Part shown: positions 16,343 through 25,721 of the stretch, piece after piece | Layout of the letters: each line of letters begins with the position of its first letter | How positions within the stretch are numbered: the first letter of the stretch is position 1 | Origin: Faecalicatena faecalis | GTDB taxonomy: Bacteria; Bacillota; Clostridia; Lachnospirales; Lachnospiraceae | Assembly: GCF_012524165.2 (NCBI RefSeq) | Contig: NZ_JABACJ020000020.1 | Location: 1 to 64,000, forward strand | Length of the DNA stretch: 64,000 bases | Direction: 5' to 3' | Notes under the pieces: model-generated | The model's input: only the letters and a program-made list of their open reading frames with translations | Databases searched by the model: none | What the model was told of the DNA's origin: nothing | Made by a program: the position numbers and the translations under genes

Positions 16343-17008
16343 ATGGAAAGAATCTTGATTGTAGAAGACGAGGAAAAAATCAGGGAAGAACTTTGTACGG
16401 CCCTAACGAAGAAAGGATACACCTGCATCCTGATTGAGAATTTTGAGGACGTGGCGGGACAGATTGTTTCCCAGGCACCGGATCTGGTTCTTCTGGACTT
16501 AAATCTGCCGGTGCAGGATGGGTTCTATATCTGCCGGGAGGTAAGAAAGAGTCTGGATGTTCCGATCATTGTTGTGACGAGTTCCAACAGTGATATGGAT
16601 GAGCTGATGAGCCTCAATTGTGGTGCAGATGATTTTATCACAAAGCCATACAACATGCACATCCTCCAGGCGCACATTGCAACGGTGCTCCACCGTGCAT
16701 ACGGACGGAAACAGAACATGGTGCTGGTGCATAAGGGCCTGTCTCTCGACATCTTGAAGGGGCGTATCTCCTATCAAGGAAAAGAGACGGATCTTACCAA
16801 GAATGAGCTTGGCATTTTAAAACTGCTGATGGAGAATGCAGGGAGTATCATTTCGAGGAATGATATTATCTGTCAGTTATGGGAGATGGAAGAATTTGTG
16901 GAAGAGAGCACACTGAATGTGAATATCAATCGCCTGCGTCGTAAGCTGTCTGAGCTGGGATTGGAGGATTACCTTATCACAAAGCGTGGAATGGGGTATA
17001 TGGTATGA
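16343..17008 (+). CDS. BceR-type response regulator (OmpR family)
   Basis: A 221-aa regulator with a receiver domain (D9-E10 acid pair, phospho-acceptor D52 in LVLLDLNLP, K in DFITKPYN) and an OmpR-type winged helix (LTKNELGILKLLMENAG, about 145-161; GMGYMV end). I prefer the ATG at 16343 because GGAGG lies 5-6 nt before it; an ATG 12 nt upstream is less well placed. It overlaps the kinase gene by 4 nt (ATGA). The downstream BceAB-type operon with a TNACA-N4-TGTAA site is its likely target. Confidence 0.9.
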   Translation: MERILIVEDEEKIREELCTALTKKGYTCILIENFEDVAGQIVSQAPDLVLLDLNLPVQDGFYICREVRKSLDVPIIVVTSSNSDMDELMSLNCGADDFITKPYNMHILQAHIATVLHRAYGRKQNMVLVHKGLSLDILKGRISYQGKETDLTKNELGILKLLMENAGSIISRNDIICQLWEMEEFVEESTLNVNINRLRRKLSELGLEDYLITKRGMGYMV

Positions 17009-18024
17009 GCATAGGCGAATATATCAAGGATAAATGGGCTTCTATTTGTATTGAGGTTCTGACCTGTATATTGACTACAGTTTTTCTTATCTTTATGGAA
17101 GTGGAAATCCCAGCAGTCGCTGTAGTGGAGGCTATTTTCGTCTTGGGGGTCCTGGGACAGTTCTTTTATGATTGTGTACAGAAAAAGCGGTATTATGACG
17201 AACTAGCCGAGACATGGAATGATCTGGAGGAAAAATCTTACCTTTGTGAGGTGATTGATCCTCCCTACTTTTATGACGGAAAATTAATGTACCAGATCAT
17301 CAAACAGAGTGGAAAGTATTTAAATGATGTGATTGCGGCTCAGCAGCAGGAAATGCTGGATTATAAAGAATATATTCAGACCTGGGCGCATGAGATTAAG
17401 ACTCCGATCGCTGTACAGGAGCTGATTATTGAGAATAACCGCAATCCAGTTACATCAAGCCTTGAGGAAGAAGCACATAAAATCACGGCCTATGTTGAGC
17501 AAATGATGTACTATACCAAAAGCGGCAGTCTGGAATCCGACTATATCATACAGCACGTGGGCCTTAAGAAGCTGGTGATGGAGGTAATACGGAAACATTC
17601 TAAGATGATGGTAGGGGCAGGAGTGATCCCCAAATTGGAAAACCTGGATTATGAAGTCCTGACAGATCCCAAGTGGATGGAATTCATCTTGGGGCAGATT
17701 GTTATGAATTCGGTAAAATACTGCGATCCGAAAAAGAAACCTTATATCCTGTTTCGTGCCGTCATGGAGGATAAAAGTATCATTTTGTCGATTGCGGATA
17801 ATGGAATCGGGATACCGAAGGGAGATATATCCCGGGTATTCAGAAAAGGCTTTACTGGAGAGAATGGCAGGGTCTATAAGAAATCAACAGGGATGGGCTT
17901 ATATCTTTGCAAGGATCTATGTGAGAAAATGCAGGTGCCTCTCGAGATTAGTTCCACGCAGGGGGAGGGAACGAAGCTTTCACTGCGTTTAAAAATGTGG
18001 GATGGGGATGCCGGGCAGCAATAG
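17005..18024 (+). CDS. BceS-type intramembrane-sensing histidine kinase
   Basis: A 339-aa kinase with two close transmembrane helices (about 13-31 and 37-55) and almost no extracellular loop, the hallmark of BceS-like kinases that sense through their ABC transporter. The phosphorylation site is H129 in WAHEIKTPIA; the ATP domain has SVKYC (N box), IADNGIGIPKGDISRVFRKGF and STGMGLYLCKDLC. It forms a two-component pair with the preceding regulator through a 4-nt overlap. Antimicrobial peptide sensing is inferred from family. Confidence 0.9.
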   Translation: MSIGEYIKDKWASICIEVLTCILTTVFLIFMEVEIPAVAVVEAIFVLGVLGQFFYDCVQKKRYYDELAETWNDLEEKSYLCEVIDPPYFYDGKLMYQIIKQSGKYLNDVIAAQQQEMLDYKEYIQTWAHEIKTPIAVQELIIENNRNPVTSSLEEEAHKITAYVEQMMYYTKSGSLESDYIIQHVGLKKLVMEVIRKHSKMMVGAGVIPKLENLDYEVLTDPKWMEFILGQIVMNSVKYCDPKKKPYILFRAVMEDKSIILSIADNGIGIPKGDISRVFRKGFTGENGRVYKKSTGMGLYLCKDLCEKMQVPLEISSTQGEGTKLSLRLKMWDGDAGQQ

Positions 18025-18061
18025 AAATTTGATAAAAGAAAAGAAATCGTGGATTCAAAGG

Positions 18062-18116
18062 AAACGTGTCAGGAAGCTTCATGAAAGGGAGAAGCACCTG
18101 ACACGTTTTGTTTTAT
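18062..18116 (+). terminator. Terminator after the bceRS-like genes
   Basis: AAACGTGTCAGG and CCTGACACGTTTT pair, followed by TTTGTTTTATT. A clear intrinsic terminator. Confidence 0.8.
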
Positions 18117-18159
18117 TCCATTCGATAAGCGTAAAAAGGGTATGAACCATAACAAAATA

Positions 18160-18173
18160 TTACAGGATTGTAA
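18160..18173. promoter_or_regulatory. BceR-like operator TTACA-GGAT-TGTAA
   Basis: A perfect inverted repeat TTACA / TGTAA with a 4-bp centre, matching the TNACA-N4-TGTAA motif described for BceR/YxdJ-type regulators. It lies about 159 bp upstream of the ABC transporter genes. The rest of the 307-bp gap (18025-18331) holds the terminator and AT-rich leader, without any gene. Confidence 0.75.
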
Positions 18174-18331
18174 TGTTTCTGTCAGCTAAATGCGTGGTAA
18201 CTTTTGAGTCAGAATGATAGACTAAGTTCAACAGCAAGAGGTAAGGCAAACAGAACATCGTGAAAAGTTAATAAGAGAAAGACAGAAATAAAATAGAAAA
18301 TAACAAAGACAGGAAAGGAGAGAGGACAAAA

Positions 18332-19099
18332 ATGAGAACTGTTCTGAGAGTGGAAAATCTGGAGAAATTTTATAAGACAAAAGGCAGCATCACAAAGGCT
18401 GTAAATCATATTAACTTTGAGGTCGAGGAAGGGGAATACATTGGAATCATGGGAGCATCGGGAAGTGGAAAGACGACACTTCTAAACTGTATTTCTACGA
18501 TCGACCATGTAACAGCCGGCCACATCTACATCAATGGTGCGGATGTGACAGAGATGAAAGAAAAGACATTAGCAAAATTCAGAAGGGAGGAGCTGGGATT
18601 TATCTTCCAGGACTTCAACCTTCTGGATACACTGACAGGCCGTGATAATATCGCACTGGCACTCTCCATTGTAGGAGAAAAGCCGAAGGTGATAGACAGA
18701 AAGGTCAATACGATCGCAAGTGCACTTGGGGTACAGGAGATTATTGATAAGTACCCATATGAGATGTCAGGCGGCCAGAGACAACGAATTGCATGTGCAA
18801 GAGCGATTGTTACAAAGCCATCCTTGATTTTGGCGGATGAGCCCACAGGAGCTCTGGATTCCAAATCAGCGGGGATGTTCCTGGAAACACTGGGGATGAT
18901 GAACACGAAAATGCAGGCGACGATTCTAATGGTGACACATGATGCCTTTACAGCCAGTCATTGTAAACGAATTCTTTTCGTAAAGGATGGAAAGATATTC
19001 AGCGAACTGGTAAGAGGTGCAGATACACGAAAAGAGTTTTTTGACAGGATCATGCAGGTAGTTTCTTTATTGGGAGGTGACAAGAGCCATGCTGTTTAA
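18332..19099 (+). CDS. BceA-type ABC transporter ATP-binding protein
   Basis: A 255-aa ATPase with Walker A GASGSGKTTL (about 44-53), Q-loop FQDFNLL, signature MSGGQRQRIACARA, and Walker B LILADEPTGALD. It powers the FtsX-like permease encoded next, as in bacitracin/lantibiotic resistance modules. AGGAAAGGAGAG is the RBS. It overlaps the permease by 11 nt. Confidence 0.92.
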   Translation: MRTVLRVENLEKFYKTKGSITKAVNHINFEVEEGEYIGIMGASGSGKTTLLNCISTIDHVTAGHIYINGADVTEMKEKTLAKFRREELGFIFQDFNLLDTLTGRDNIALALSIVGEKPKVIDRKVNTIASALGVQEIIDKYPYEMSGGQRQRIACARAIVTKPSLILADEPTGALDSKSAGMFLETLGMMNTKMQATILMVTHDAFTASHCKRILFVKDGKIFSELVRGADTRKEFFDRIMQVVSLLGGDKSHAV

Positions 19100-21116
19100 A
19101 CGCAGGATTTCGAAAAAAGTATTCCGTCAGCTTGCGTCAAAGAATGTGAGAAAAAGTGCTAAGGATTACTTCATCTATTTCTTTACACTGACGTTTGCAG
19201 TATGCCTTTTCTATACATTTAATTCCATTGGGGCACAGTTTGCCGCATTTGACATTCCCGATACATTGAACTATCTGTCAGCGGCACAGGGGGCGATGGC
19301 GGGTGTTTCCGTATTGGTATGCGCAATCATTGGATTCCTGGTCGTATATGCCAATCGGTTCTTGATGAAACGCAGGAAAAAAGAATTCGGTATTTATTCG
19401 ATTCTCGGGATGGAAAGAAGAGATATCAGCCGGATTCTGATGAAGGAGACCGTACTGATCGGCGGATTTTCACTTATTGCAGGACTTGTTTTAGGGGTCC
19501 TGGCATCTCAGGGCTTGACAATGATCACGTCAAAAATAGCAGGAGTTGGGCTGGCAAGCTATTCATTTATCTTTTCACCGGGGGCAATGGCAGCATCCGT
19601 GATTTTCTTCGGACTGATCTTCCTATTCGTACACATTTTCAATGTGAGAGAAATGAAGAAGATGAAACTGATAGATTTGCTTTATGCAGACCGGAAAAAT
19701 GAGGAGATTCCAGAGGAAAAGAAAAGCGCACTCCTGAAAGGGATTCTTTCGATCATGTTCATAATAGGTGGATATTTGCTGATCCATTTCCTGAGCGACC
19801 GCGACCTGTTCAAAATTCTCGGCGCTGGAAGTACCATGATCGGGATAGGGACCATCCTGCTCTTCTTCTCGATAGCTGGAGTATTAATTAAATTTCTAAA
19901 GAATAGAAAGAAATTTTATTACAAGGGCTTGAACCTGTTCGTTGTGAATCAGCTTGGGAGCCGCATGAAGAGTACCGGCTTTTCGGTGGCAGTCGTATGT
20001 ATTCTGATGTACCTTTCTGTATCCATTATGGGAATTGGAATGGGACTGGGACAGAGCTCCATGAGCCTGATTGGGAAGACAGCACCATATGATTTGAGTG
20101 TGGAATATTATTTTGATGGGAAAGGGGGAAATGATGCGGCGGTAGAACAGTCTGGAATTAAAAATGAGCTGGAAGCAAAGAATGCCAAGCTTTCCAGCTA
20201 TATAGGAGAGTCAGAGGAGATCAACTTCTATGTTTCAGAGAATCTGAATATGCAGGAGCTGTTCGGAAAAAGTGCACAGGGAAACCAGAAAATGCAGAAA
20301 TTATACAAGACGGGTAATGTCTGGTATGTTGGTCTGGATGAATATAATAAGCTTCGGACTTTTCAGGGGAAGGATGCAATCTCTTTAGGAGACGATGAAT
20401 ATGCAATTACCTATAATGAACCGGAAGCGAAGGCGGTACTGGTAAAGTTCGAGGAACAGGGGGATACAACATTATCAATAGGAAACAGTAATTTGAATAT
20501 GAAAGAAGGGGGGATTTATTCCGCCACATTATATAACATGAATGTATTATCCGATATTGCAACGATTGTCGTGCCACAGAAAGTGACAGAAGGACAGAAG
20601 CCGTATATGAGGATCATGGATGCCAATTATGAAGGAAATGCATCAGATGCCTATCATGCTCTGCTGGATGACATGCTGAAAGTAAAAGGTTTTGATTATA
20701 GCAGTCAGAAGGATATTCAGATTCAGATTATGTCTGATAAGCTGATGGCCACCTATATCGGAGGATATCTTGGAATCACGTTCCTTGTAACAGCGGGAGC
20801 TGTCCTTGCATTACAACAATTGACACAATCAGCAGATAATAAGAAGAGATACAATCTGCTCTACAAGATGGGCGCAGGTGAAAAGGCCATGAAGAAGTCC
20901 TTAATGACACAGATGTTATTTTACTTTGGCCTTCCATTCCTGGTCGCAGCGATCCATTCCGGTTTCATCATGGCAGGCGTATACAGAACGATTCCATATC
21001 TGACCGGGGCAGATATTGCAAGAAACATCCTTCTTGCATCAGGACTGGCAGTAGTATTGTATGGGATCTATTTCATAACTACGTATTCAGGAAGCAAAAG
21101 GATTTTGAAATTATAA
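19089..21116 (+). CDS. BceB-type FtsX-like permease
   Basis: A 675-aa permease. N-terminal RISKKVFRQLASKNVRKSAKDY is typical of BceB proteins; about ten hydrophobic segments are arranged as 4 + large extracellular region (about residues 320-550) + final FtsX core near residues 560-670. The external domain binds peptide antibiotics in the family. I prefer the ATG at 19089 with GGGAGGTG upstream; a GTG 12 nt earlier has no spaced RBS. The gene overlaps the end of the ATPase gene. Confidence 0.9.
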   Translation: MLFKRRISKKVFRQLASKNVRKSAKDYFIYFFTLTFAVCLFYTFNSIGAQFAAFDIPDTLNYLSAAQGAMAGVSVLVCAIIGFLVVYANRFLMKRRKKEFGIYSILGMERRDISRILMKETVLIGGFSLIAGLVLGVLASQGLTMITSKIAGVGLASYSFIFSPGAMAASVIFFGLIFLFVHIFNVREMKKMKLIDLLYADRKNEEIPEEKKSALLKGILSIMFIIGGYLLIHFLSDRDLFKILGAGSTMIGIGTILLFFSIAGVLIKFLKNRKKFYYKGLNLFVVNQLGSRMKSTGFSVAVVCILMYLSVSIMGIGMGLGQSSMSLIGKTAPYDLSVEYYFDGKGGNDAAVEQSGIKNELEAKNAKLSSYIGESEEINFYVSENLNMQELFGKSAQGNQKMQKLYKTGNVWYVGLDEYNKLRTFQGKDAISLGDDEYAITYNEPEAKAVLVKFEEQGDTTLSIGNSNLNMKEGGIYSATLYNMNVLSDIATIVVPQKVTEGQKPYMRIMDANYEGNASDAYHALLDDMLKVKGFDYSSQKDIQIQIMSDKLMATYIGGYLGITFLVTAGAVLALQQLTQSADNKKRYNLLYKMGAGEKAMKKSLMTQMLFYFGLPFLVAAIHSGFIMAGVYRTIPYLTGADIARNILLASGLAVVLYGIYFITTYSGSKRILKL

Positions 21117-21200
21117 GAACTGCAGAAAAAAGTACAGCAAAAAATGTAACAGAAATATAATATGAAAAATAAGAGATTATGAAAGTAGGAGGAAATATAA

Positions 21201-21776
21201 ATGAAAAAAGCAGGAGTGATCGGGATTATATCAGCGATGATTTTAGGGGCACTGGGTGGATGCGGGAAAAAAGCACAGCCTGTCGGTGACGCGAGTGAGG
21301 CGAAGTCTGGATTTGCGACGATGGAGACGGTGGATCTGGAACAGAACGAAGTAAATAAGGATATTTTCAAGGAGAATGATCTGACGATGATCAACACATG
21401 GGCTACATGGTGCAGCCCATGTGTAGGGGAACTCCCAGAGCTGGAGGAGGTAAATAAGGAGCTTTTGGCAGAAGGGAAGAAGGTTGCAGTCAAAGGCATG
21501 GTCATTGAAAGTGAGGGAATTATCAAGCCCGGTCTGTCTGATAAAGAAAGAGGAAAGGTGGAGAAGGTCCTGAAAGAGACGGGTGTTACTTATCAACAGC
21601 TTCTCGTATCAGAAGATCTTGCCAATACTGTACTGAGCAGTCAGTCAGTATTCCCGACGACCTATTTTGTTGATAAAGAAGGAAATCTTGTAGGTGAACC
21701 TGTTACAGGTTCCCGGGATAAAGATGACTGGAAAAAAATCATTGACGAAAAATTGGGGGAATTAAAGAGTGAATAA
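21201..21776 (+). CDS. TlpA/ResA-family thioredoxin-like lipoprotein
   Basis: A 191-aa exported lipoprotein: signal peptide with lipobox ALGGC (C21), then a thioredoxin fold with WATWCSPC (redox C71 and C74) and a cis-Pro region SVFPTTYFVDKEG. It should act as a membrane-anchored disulfide reductase or peroxiredoxin-like protein outside the cell. AGGAGG precedes the ATG. It overlaps the next gene, a 49-aa CXXC protein, by 8 nt, then comes a NapH-like iron-sulfur protein. Confidence 0.88.
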   Translation: MKKAGVIGIISAMILGALGGCGKKAQPVGDASEAKSGFATMETVDLEQNEVNKDIFKENDLTMINTWATWCSPCVGELPELEEVNKELLAEGKKVAVKGMVIESEGIIKPGLSDKERGKVEKVLKETGVTYQQLLVSEDLANTVLSSQSVFPTTYFVDKEGNLVGEPVTGSRDKDDWKKIIDEKLGELKSE

Positions 21777-21918
21777 ATTTATCAAAAGAAATTATGCAGG
21801 TCTTATGGTATTCTCTCTTGGAATTGCATTTATTGCAGTAGGTGTCTACCGGGTTGAAATCGGGACTGTATTCATGAAGGCGGCAGCCATATGCCTGGAA
21901 TGTATCGGAATCGGTTAA
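21769..21918 (+). CDS. CD1871A-family CXXC membrane microprotein (49 aa)
   Basis: A short gene with a GTG start inside the end of the TlpA gene. The 49-aa product has one hydrophobic helix (about residues 10-24) and ends with AAAICLECIGIG, whose CLEC is the CXXC motif that defines CD1871A proteins. These occur between TlpA-like and NapH-like genes in Clostridia. Probably a small membrane redox partner relaying electrons between the iron-sulfur protein and the thioredoxin-like lipoprotein (inference). GGGGGA upstream may serve as RBS. Confidence 0.8.
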   Translation: MNKFIKRNYAGLMVFSLGIAFIAVGVYRVEIGTVFMKAAAICLECIGIG

Positions 21919-21963
21919 GGGGACAAAGAGAAAGACAAAAGAGGACTTTAGAGAGGACAAAAT

Positions 21964-22845
21964 ATGGAACTGATTCATAAACTGAGAAAAAATATCCGAT
22001 TAGTTGTTCAAATCTGCTTTACCGCTCTTACAAATGGATACATCAACGGCTATCTGCAGGGTACGATATATCGGGGGACTGGAAAAAAGTTCTGCGTACC
22101 AGGTCTGAACTGTTATTCCTGCCCAGGGGCAGTGGGAGCCTGTCCCATCGGTTCGCTGCAGGCCGTACTCAACAGCAGCCAGTATAAATTTTCCTTCTAT
22201 ATCATAGGATTTTTGATGGCAGTCGGGGCATTTTTCGGAAGATTCGTCTGTGGGTGGCTCTGTCCCTTCGGATTAGTACAGGATTTATTACATAAGATTC
22301 CGGGCGTACGCAAGATCAGGAAGGTTCCCGGAGATCGATATTTGAAATATCTGAAATACGTGGTACTTATTGTGTTCGTAATCGTTCTTCCACTGACGAT
22401 CGTAAATGTAGCAGGTGGCGGTACACCGTGGTTCTGTAAGCTGATCTGTCCGGCAGGGACTCTGCTTGGAGGGATACCGCTGACGATTCTGAATCCAACC
22501 TTAAGAAGCGGCCTTGGATTTCTATTCAGTTGGAAGGTACTTGTTTTAATCATCATCGTTGTGTTATCAATCAAGATTTACCGTCCGTTCTGCCGTTATC
22601 TCTGCCCCCTGGGCGCGGCATACAGCCTGTTTAATCCGATCGCTCTATATCGGTTTGAGATAGACAAGGATACCTGTACAGGATGCAGGGCATGTCAGAA
22701 GGCATGTCCCATGGACCTTCCAGTTCACGAGACACCTAACAGCATGGAGTGTATCCGCTGCGGAAAATGCTTAAAATCGTGTAAGAACCATTCGCTGAAA
22801 AGCACATTTTCAAGACAGAATGCAGAGAAAGGAAAGGAGGACTAA
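21964..22845 (+). CDS. NapH/YccM-like membrane 4Fe-4S protein
   Basis: A 293-aa membrane protein with about five helices. It has an N-terminal cysteine cluster (CVPGLNCYSCPGAVGACPIG, about 40-59), two internal CGWLCPFG and CRYLCPLG turns, and a C-terminal ferredoxin module with two motifs (CTGCRACQKACP, CIRCGKCLKSC). It can pass electrons across the membrane, here probably to CD1871A and TlpA. An AGAGAGGAC RBS is upstream. Terminator at 22887-22937. Confidence 0.88.
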   Translation: MELIHKLRKNIRLVVQICFTALTNGYINGYLQGTIYRGTGKKFCVPGLNCYSCPGAVGACPIGSLQAVLNSSQYKFSFYIIGFLMAVGAFFGRFVCGWLCPFGLVQDLLHKIPGVRKIRKVPGDRYLKYLKYVVLIVFVIVLPLTIVNVAGGGTPWFCKLICPAGTLLGGIPLTILNPTLRSGLGFLFSWKVLVLIIIVVLSIKIYRPFCRYLCPLGAAYSLFNPIALYRFEIDKDTCTGCRACQKACPMDLPVHETPNSMECIRCGKCLKSCKNHSLKSTFSRQNAEKGKED

Positions 22846-22886
22846 GAGAAAATCTGCATGAAATAGAGAGAAGTACAAAAAAAAAG

Positions 22887-22937
22887 ACAGCCAATATCAG
22901 GAGAAATTAAAATGATTCCTTATATTGGCTGTTTTGT
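22887..22937 (+). terminator. Terminator after the redox genes
   Basis: ACAGCCAATAT pairs with ATATTGGCTGT, followed by TTTGTGTTTG. The next 240 bp up to the zinc-ribbon gene are AT-rich with no gene or clear motif that I can support. Confidence 0.75.
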
Positions 22938-23180
22938 GTTTGTAAAGATATATGATACGGTCTAATTAGTGAATCCTTGAGGGTGGTGAGGGAGACGTCG
23001 AATGAAAGAGTGTTGTGATTGGAGGGAATTAAGGGTATACTATAGATACATTATTATAAAAAACTTCCAAGCCCTTTTAGTTTATGATATGATGAATCTA
23101 TATAAAATGTAATGTACATATGATCTTCTATATAACAACTAAGTGACGGAAAAGTGAAAAGAAAGAATGAGGGATATTTT

Positions 23181-23747
23181 ATGATTTGCAGGAATTGTAA
23201 CCAGGTAATTGATGACAACGTAAAGTTCTGTCCATACTGCGGGACACCGCAGACACAGGAGAGTCAGGATAATACTGTACCGCAGAATGCCCCAGCAGAC
23301 GAGCAGAAGCCAACGATTAAGCAGACTTCATCACAGTACTATTATGAGCAGGAGAATAGAGGTTCCTATCAGCAGGAGAGAAATTATAGCCAAACGGGAT
23401 ACTACGATCAGTCAACGGATTATAATCAGTCGGGCGGCTATGGACAGGCTGGGAACAGCAATCCATATGGGAATACATATCAGGATCCGAATGAGATGAT
23501 TAATACGACTCCATACCTGGTTTTTGCAATTTTGTCTACAATTTGCTGCTGCATCCCATTGGGAATTCCGGCGATTGTATTTGCCAGCAAGATCGGCAGT
23601 GCACAGCAGAGGGGACGTATGGAGGAAGCAAGGAACTGTGCGAATAAAGCAAAGATATTTTCGATCATCGCTGCAGTAGTAGGCGTATTATATTACATTA
23701 TATGGATCATTTTGGCCGTTATGGGGAATTTTTCTTATTACTATTAA
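23181..23747 (+). CDS. Zinc-ribbon protein with CD225/dispanin membrane domain
   Basis: A 188-aa protein in three parts. First a zinc ribbon (CRNCNQ ... CPYCG, residues 3-24); then a low-complexity linker rich in Q, Y, N and S (about 30-108); then two hydrophobic helices with CCCIPLGIPAIVFASKIG, a bacterial CD225/dispanin domain. Function is not established; such proteins are thought to act at the membrane surface. I start at 23181 (GAGGGA RBS) rather than the GTG nine codons earlier. A DUF2752 gene follows in the same direction. Confidence 0.8.
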   Translation: MICRNCNQVIDDNVKFCPYCGTPQTQESQDNTVPQNAPADEQKPTIKQTSSQYYYEQENRGSYQQERNYSQTGYYDQSTDYNQSGGYGQAGNSNPYGNTYQDPNEMINTTPYLVFAILSTICCCIPLGIPAIVFASKIGSAQQRGRMEEARNCANKAKIFSIIAAVVGVLYYIIWIILAVMGNFSYYY

Positions 23748-23850
23748 AATACTAGAACAGAAAGATTCATTGCTTTTAGACTGATAATCACAGTGCAGGA
23801 AAGGCTGGGACGGTCAGCGAAAGAGAATCAGACAGGGAGTGTACAGCCTG

Positions 23851-24294
23851 ATGAGGCAGATGAAGCAATATATAAAAAAATATTGGACTCTAAGGGCAGC
23901 AATACTTTTGAGTATTGCCGTCCTCTTTTTACTGGGTGCAGTATACCTATATGGACATAATCCTGTAGAGGTGCCTTTTATTCCCTGTATTTTTTATAAA
24001 CTGACAGGGCTGTACTGCCCAGGCTGCGGTGCCGGTCGGGCCAGCTATGCGATTTTACATGGTCAGTTTTACCAGGCATTCAGGTATAATCCCCTGATGA
24101 TTTTCGTTCTGTTTTTCCTTGCACTTTATTTTACAGCAAGAGGACTGGATTGGTTGATAACGGAAGGCAACCATATTGACAGACATATCCCGGACAAATA
24201 TTTATACTGGCTTTTGGTGGTAATTCTGATTTATGGTATTATACGGAATATTCCATGTTTTCCGTTCTATTTATTAGCGCCGTGCCAGGTGTGA
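23851..24294 (+). CDS. DUF2752 membrane protein
   Basis: A 147-aa membrane protein with about four helices. The family motif is FYKLTGLYCPGCGAGRASYAIL-like (about residues 46-66; CPGCG with GR) followed by HGQFYQAFRYNPL. Role unknown; DUF2752 genes often lie near zinc-ribbon/CD225 or TM2 proteins, as here. ATG at 23851 with GGGAG 11 nt upstream; a GTG at 23839 is possible. It ends 11 nt before the MATE start. Confidence 0.8.
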   Translation: MRQMKQYIKKYWTLRAAILLSIAVLFLLGAVYLYGHNPVEVPFIPCIFYKLTGLYCPGCGAGRASYAILHGQFYQAFRYNPLMIFVLFFLALYFTARGLDWLITEGNHIDRHIPDKYLYWLLVVILIYGIIRNIPCFPFYLLAPCQV

Positions 24295-24305
24295 GGAACA
24301 ATCGA

Positions 24306-25699
24306 ATGACAAAAGACTTGACGACAGGAAATGTAACAAAAACAATGCTTTTATTTGCCGGCCCTATGATTGTCGGTAATCTTCTCCAACAGTTTTATAA
24401 CATTGCAGACACTTTGATCGTAGGAAAATTCTTAGGCGCATCGGCGATGGCGGCAGTTGGGACTGCATATACTCTGATGAGTTTTCTGACCTCTATTTTA
24501 ATCGGTTTGTGTATGGGCAGTGGTTCGCTGTTTTCTTTTTACTTTGGGAAAAAGGACATTTTCAAAATGCAGAGCTGTATTCGAGCATCATTTTTTATGA
24601 TTGGTGGGATAACGGTCTTTGTCAATGTTCTCTCTTTTTTATTGGTGAATCAGATTCTTTGGCTTCTGCAAATTCCAGACGAACTGATGGATATGATGCG
24701 GTTATATGTGCTCATCATATTTATAGGAATTATATTTATATTCCTGTATAATTTTTTCTCTTATTTTCTGAGAGCGCTGGGGAATTCCATCATTCCGTTG
24801 CTTTTTTAGGGGCGACCTCAATTTTGAATGTAGTATTGGATCTAATATTTGTCATTGTCTTCCATTGGGGAATCGGCGGGGCGGCTGCGGCAACTGTAAT
24901 CTCACAAGGAATTTCGGGAATTGGGATTGGTGTTTATGCCTTGGTGAAGGAGCCTTGGCTTCGGGAGTCACTTTTACCGGGAGCGTGGCATAGAAGAGTA
25001 CAGGCCGCGGCCAGCGAGGGAAAAGAACGTACGGCCCCGGCAAAAGAAGCTTTAAAGGAGGTTGCCAGGTTTTCCTTTGCTGCATCGATTCAACAGTCTG
25101 TAATGAACTTTGGAATTCTGGTGGTGCAAGGCTTGGTCAACAGCTTTGGGGTCGCAGTCATGGCAGCATTTACTGCGGCAGTAAAGATTGATTCCTTTGC
25201 CTATATGCCGGCACAGGAATTCGGTAATGCCTTTTCTCTCTATGTGTCACAGAACTTTGGCGCGGGAAAAGAGGAACGCGTGCAGACAGGAATCAAACGT
25301 GCGCTGGGAGTTTCGATGATATTCTGTATCTTTATATCTGTGGTCGTATTTGGATTAGCGGATAAGCTGATGCTTCTGTTTGTCTCAGCCTCTGAGACAG
25401 AGATTATTGGGATCGGAGCAGGATATCTGCGTGTTGAAGGGGCGTTCTACTGTGGAATTGGAATCCTGTTCCTGCTATATGCATTCTATAGAGGAATCAA
25501 TAAGCCTGAGATGTCTCTGATTCTCACAATTATCTCGCTCGGCACCCGCATACTTCTTGCTTATGTACTTGCACCTATACCGGCTATCGGTGTACTGGGA
25601 ATCTGGTGGGCGATACCGATCGGGTGGTTCCTGGCAGATATGACGGGAATTCTTTATTGGATCTTGAAAGTCAGAAGGCCGAAAAGTATTTCTGGATAA
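24306..25699 (+). pseudogene. MATE-family efflux transporter, frameshifted
   Basis: Two open frames encode the two halves of one MATE exporter. The first (24306-24809) runs from MTKDLTTGNVTKTMLLFAGP to NSIIPLLF and stops; the second continues from the next frame with LGATSILNVVLDLIFV and goes on to 25699. The break is in a run of six T (24802-24807); a seventh T would restore a protein of about 464 aa. This may be a real null allele, a phase-variable tract or a sequencing error; -1 slippage on the T-run could also give some full-length protein. Substrate unknown (drugs or organic cations). Confidence 0.85.
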
Positions 25700-25721
25700 A
25701 AAAAATAAAAGATAGAAATTT

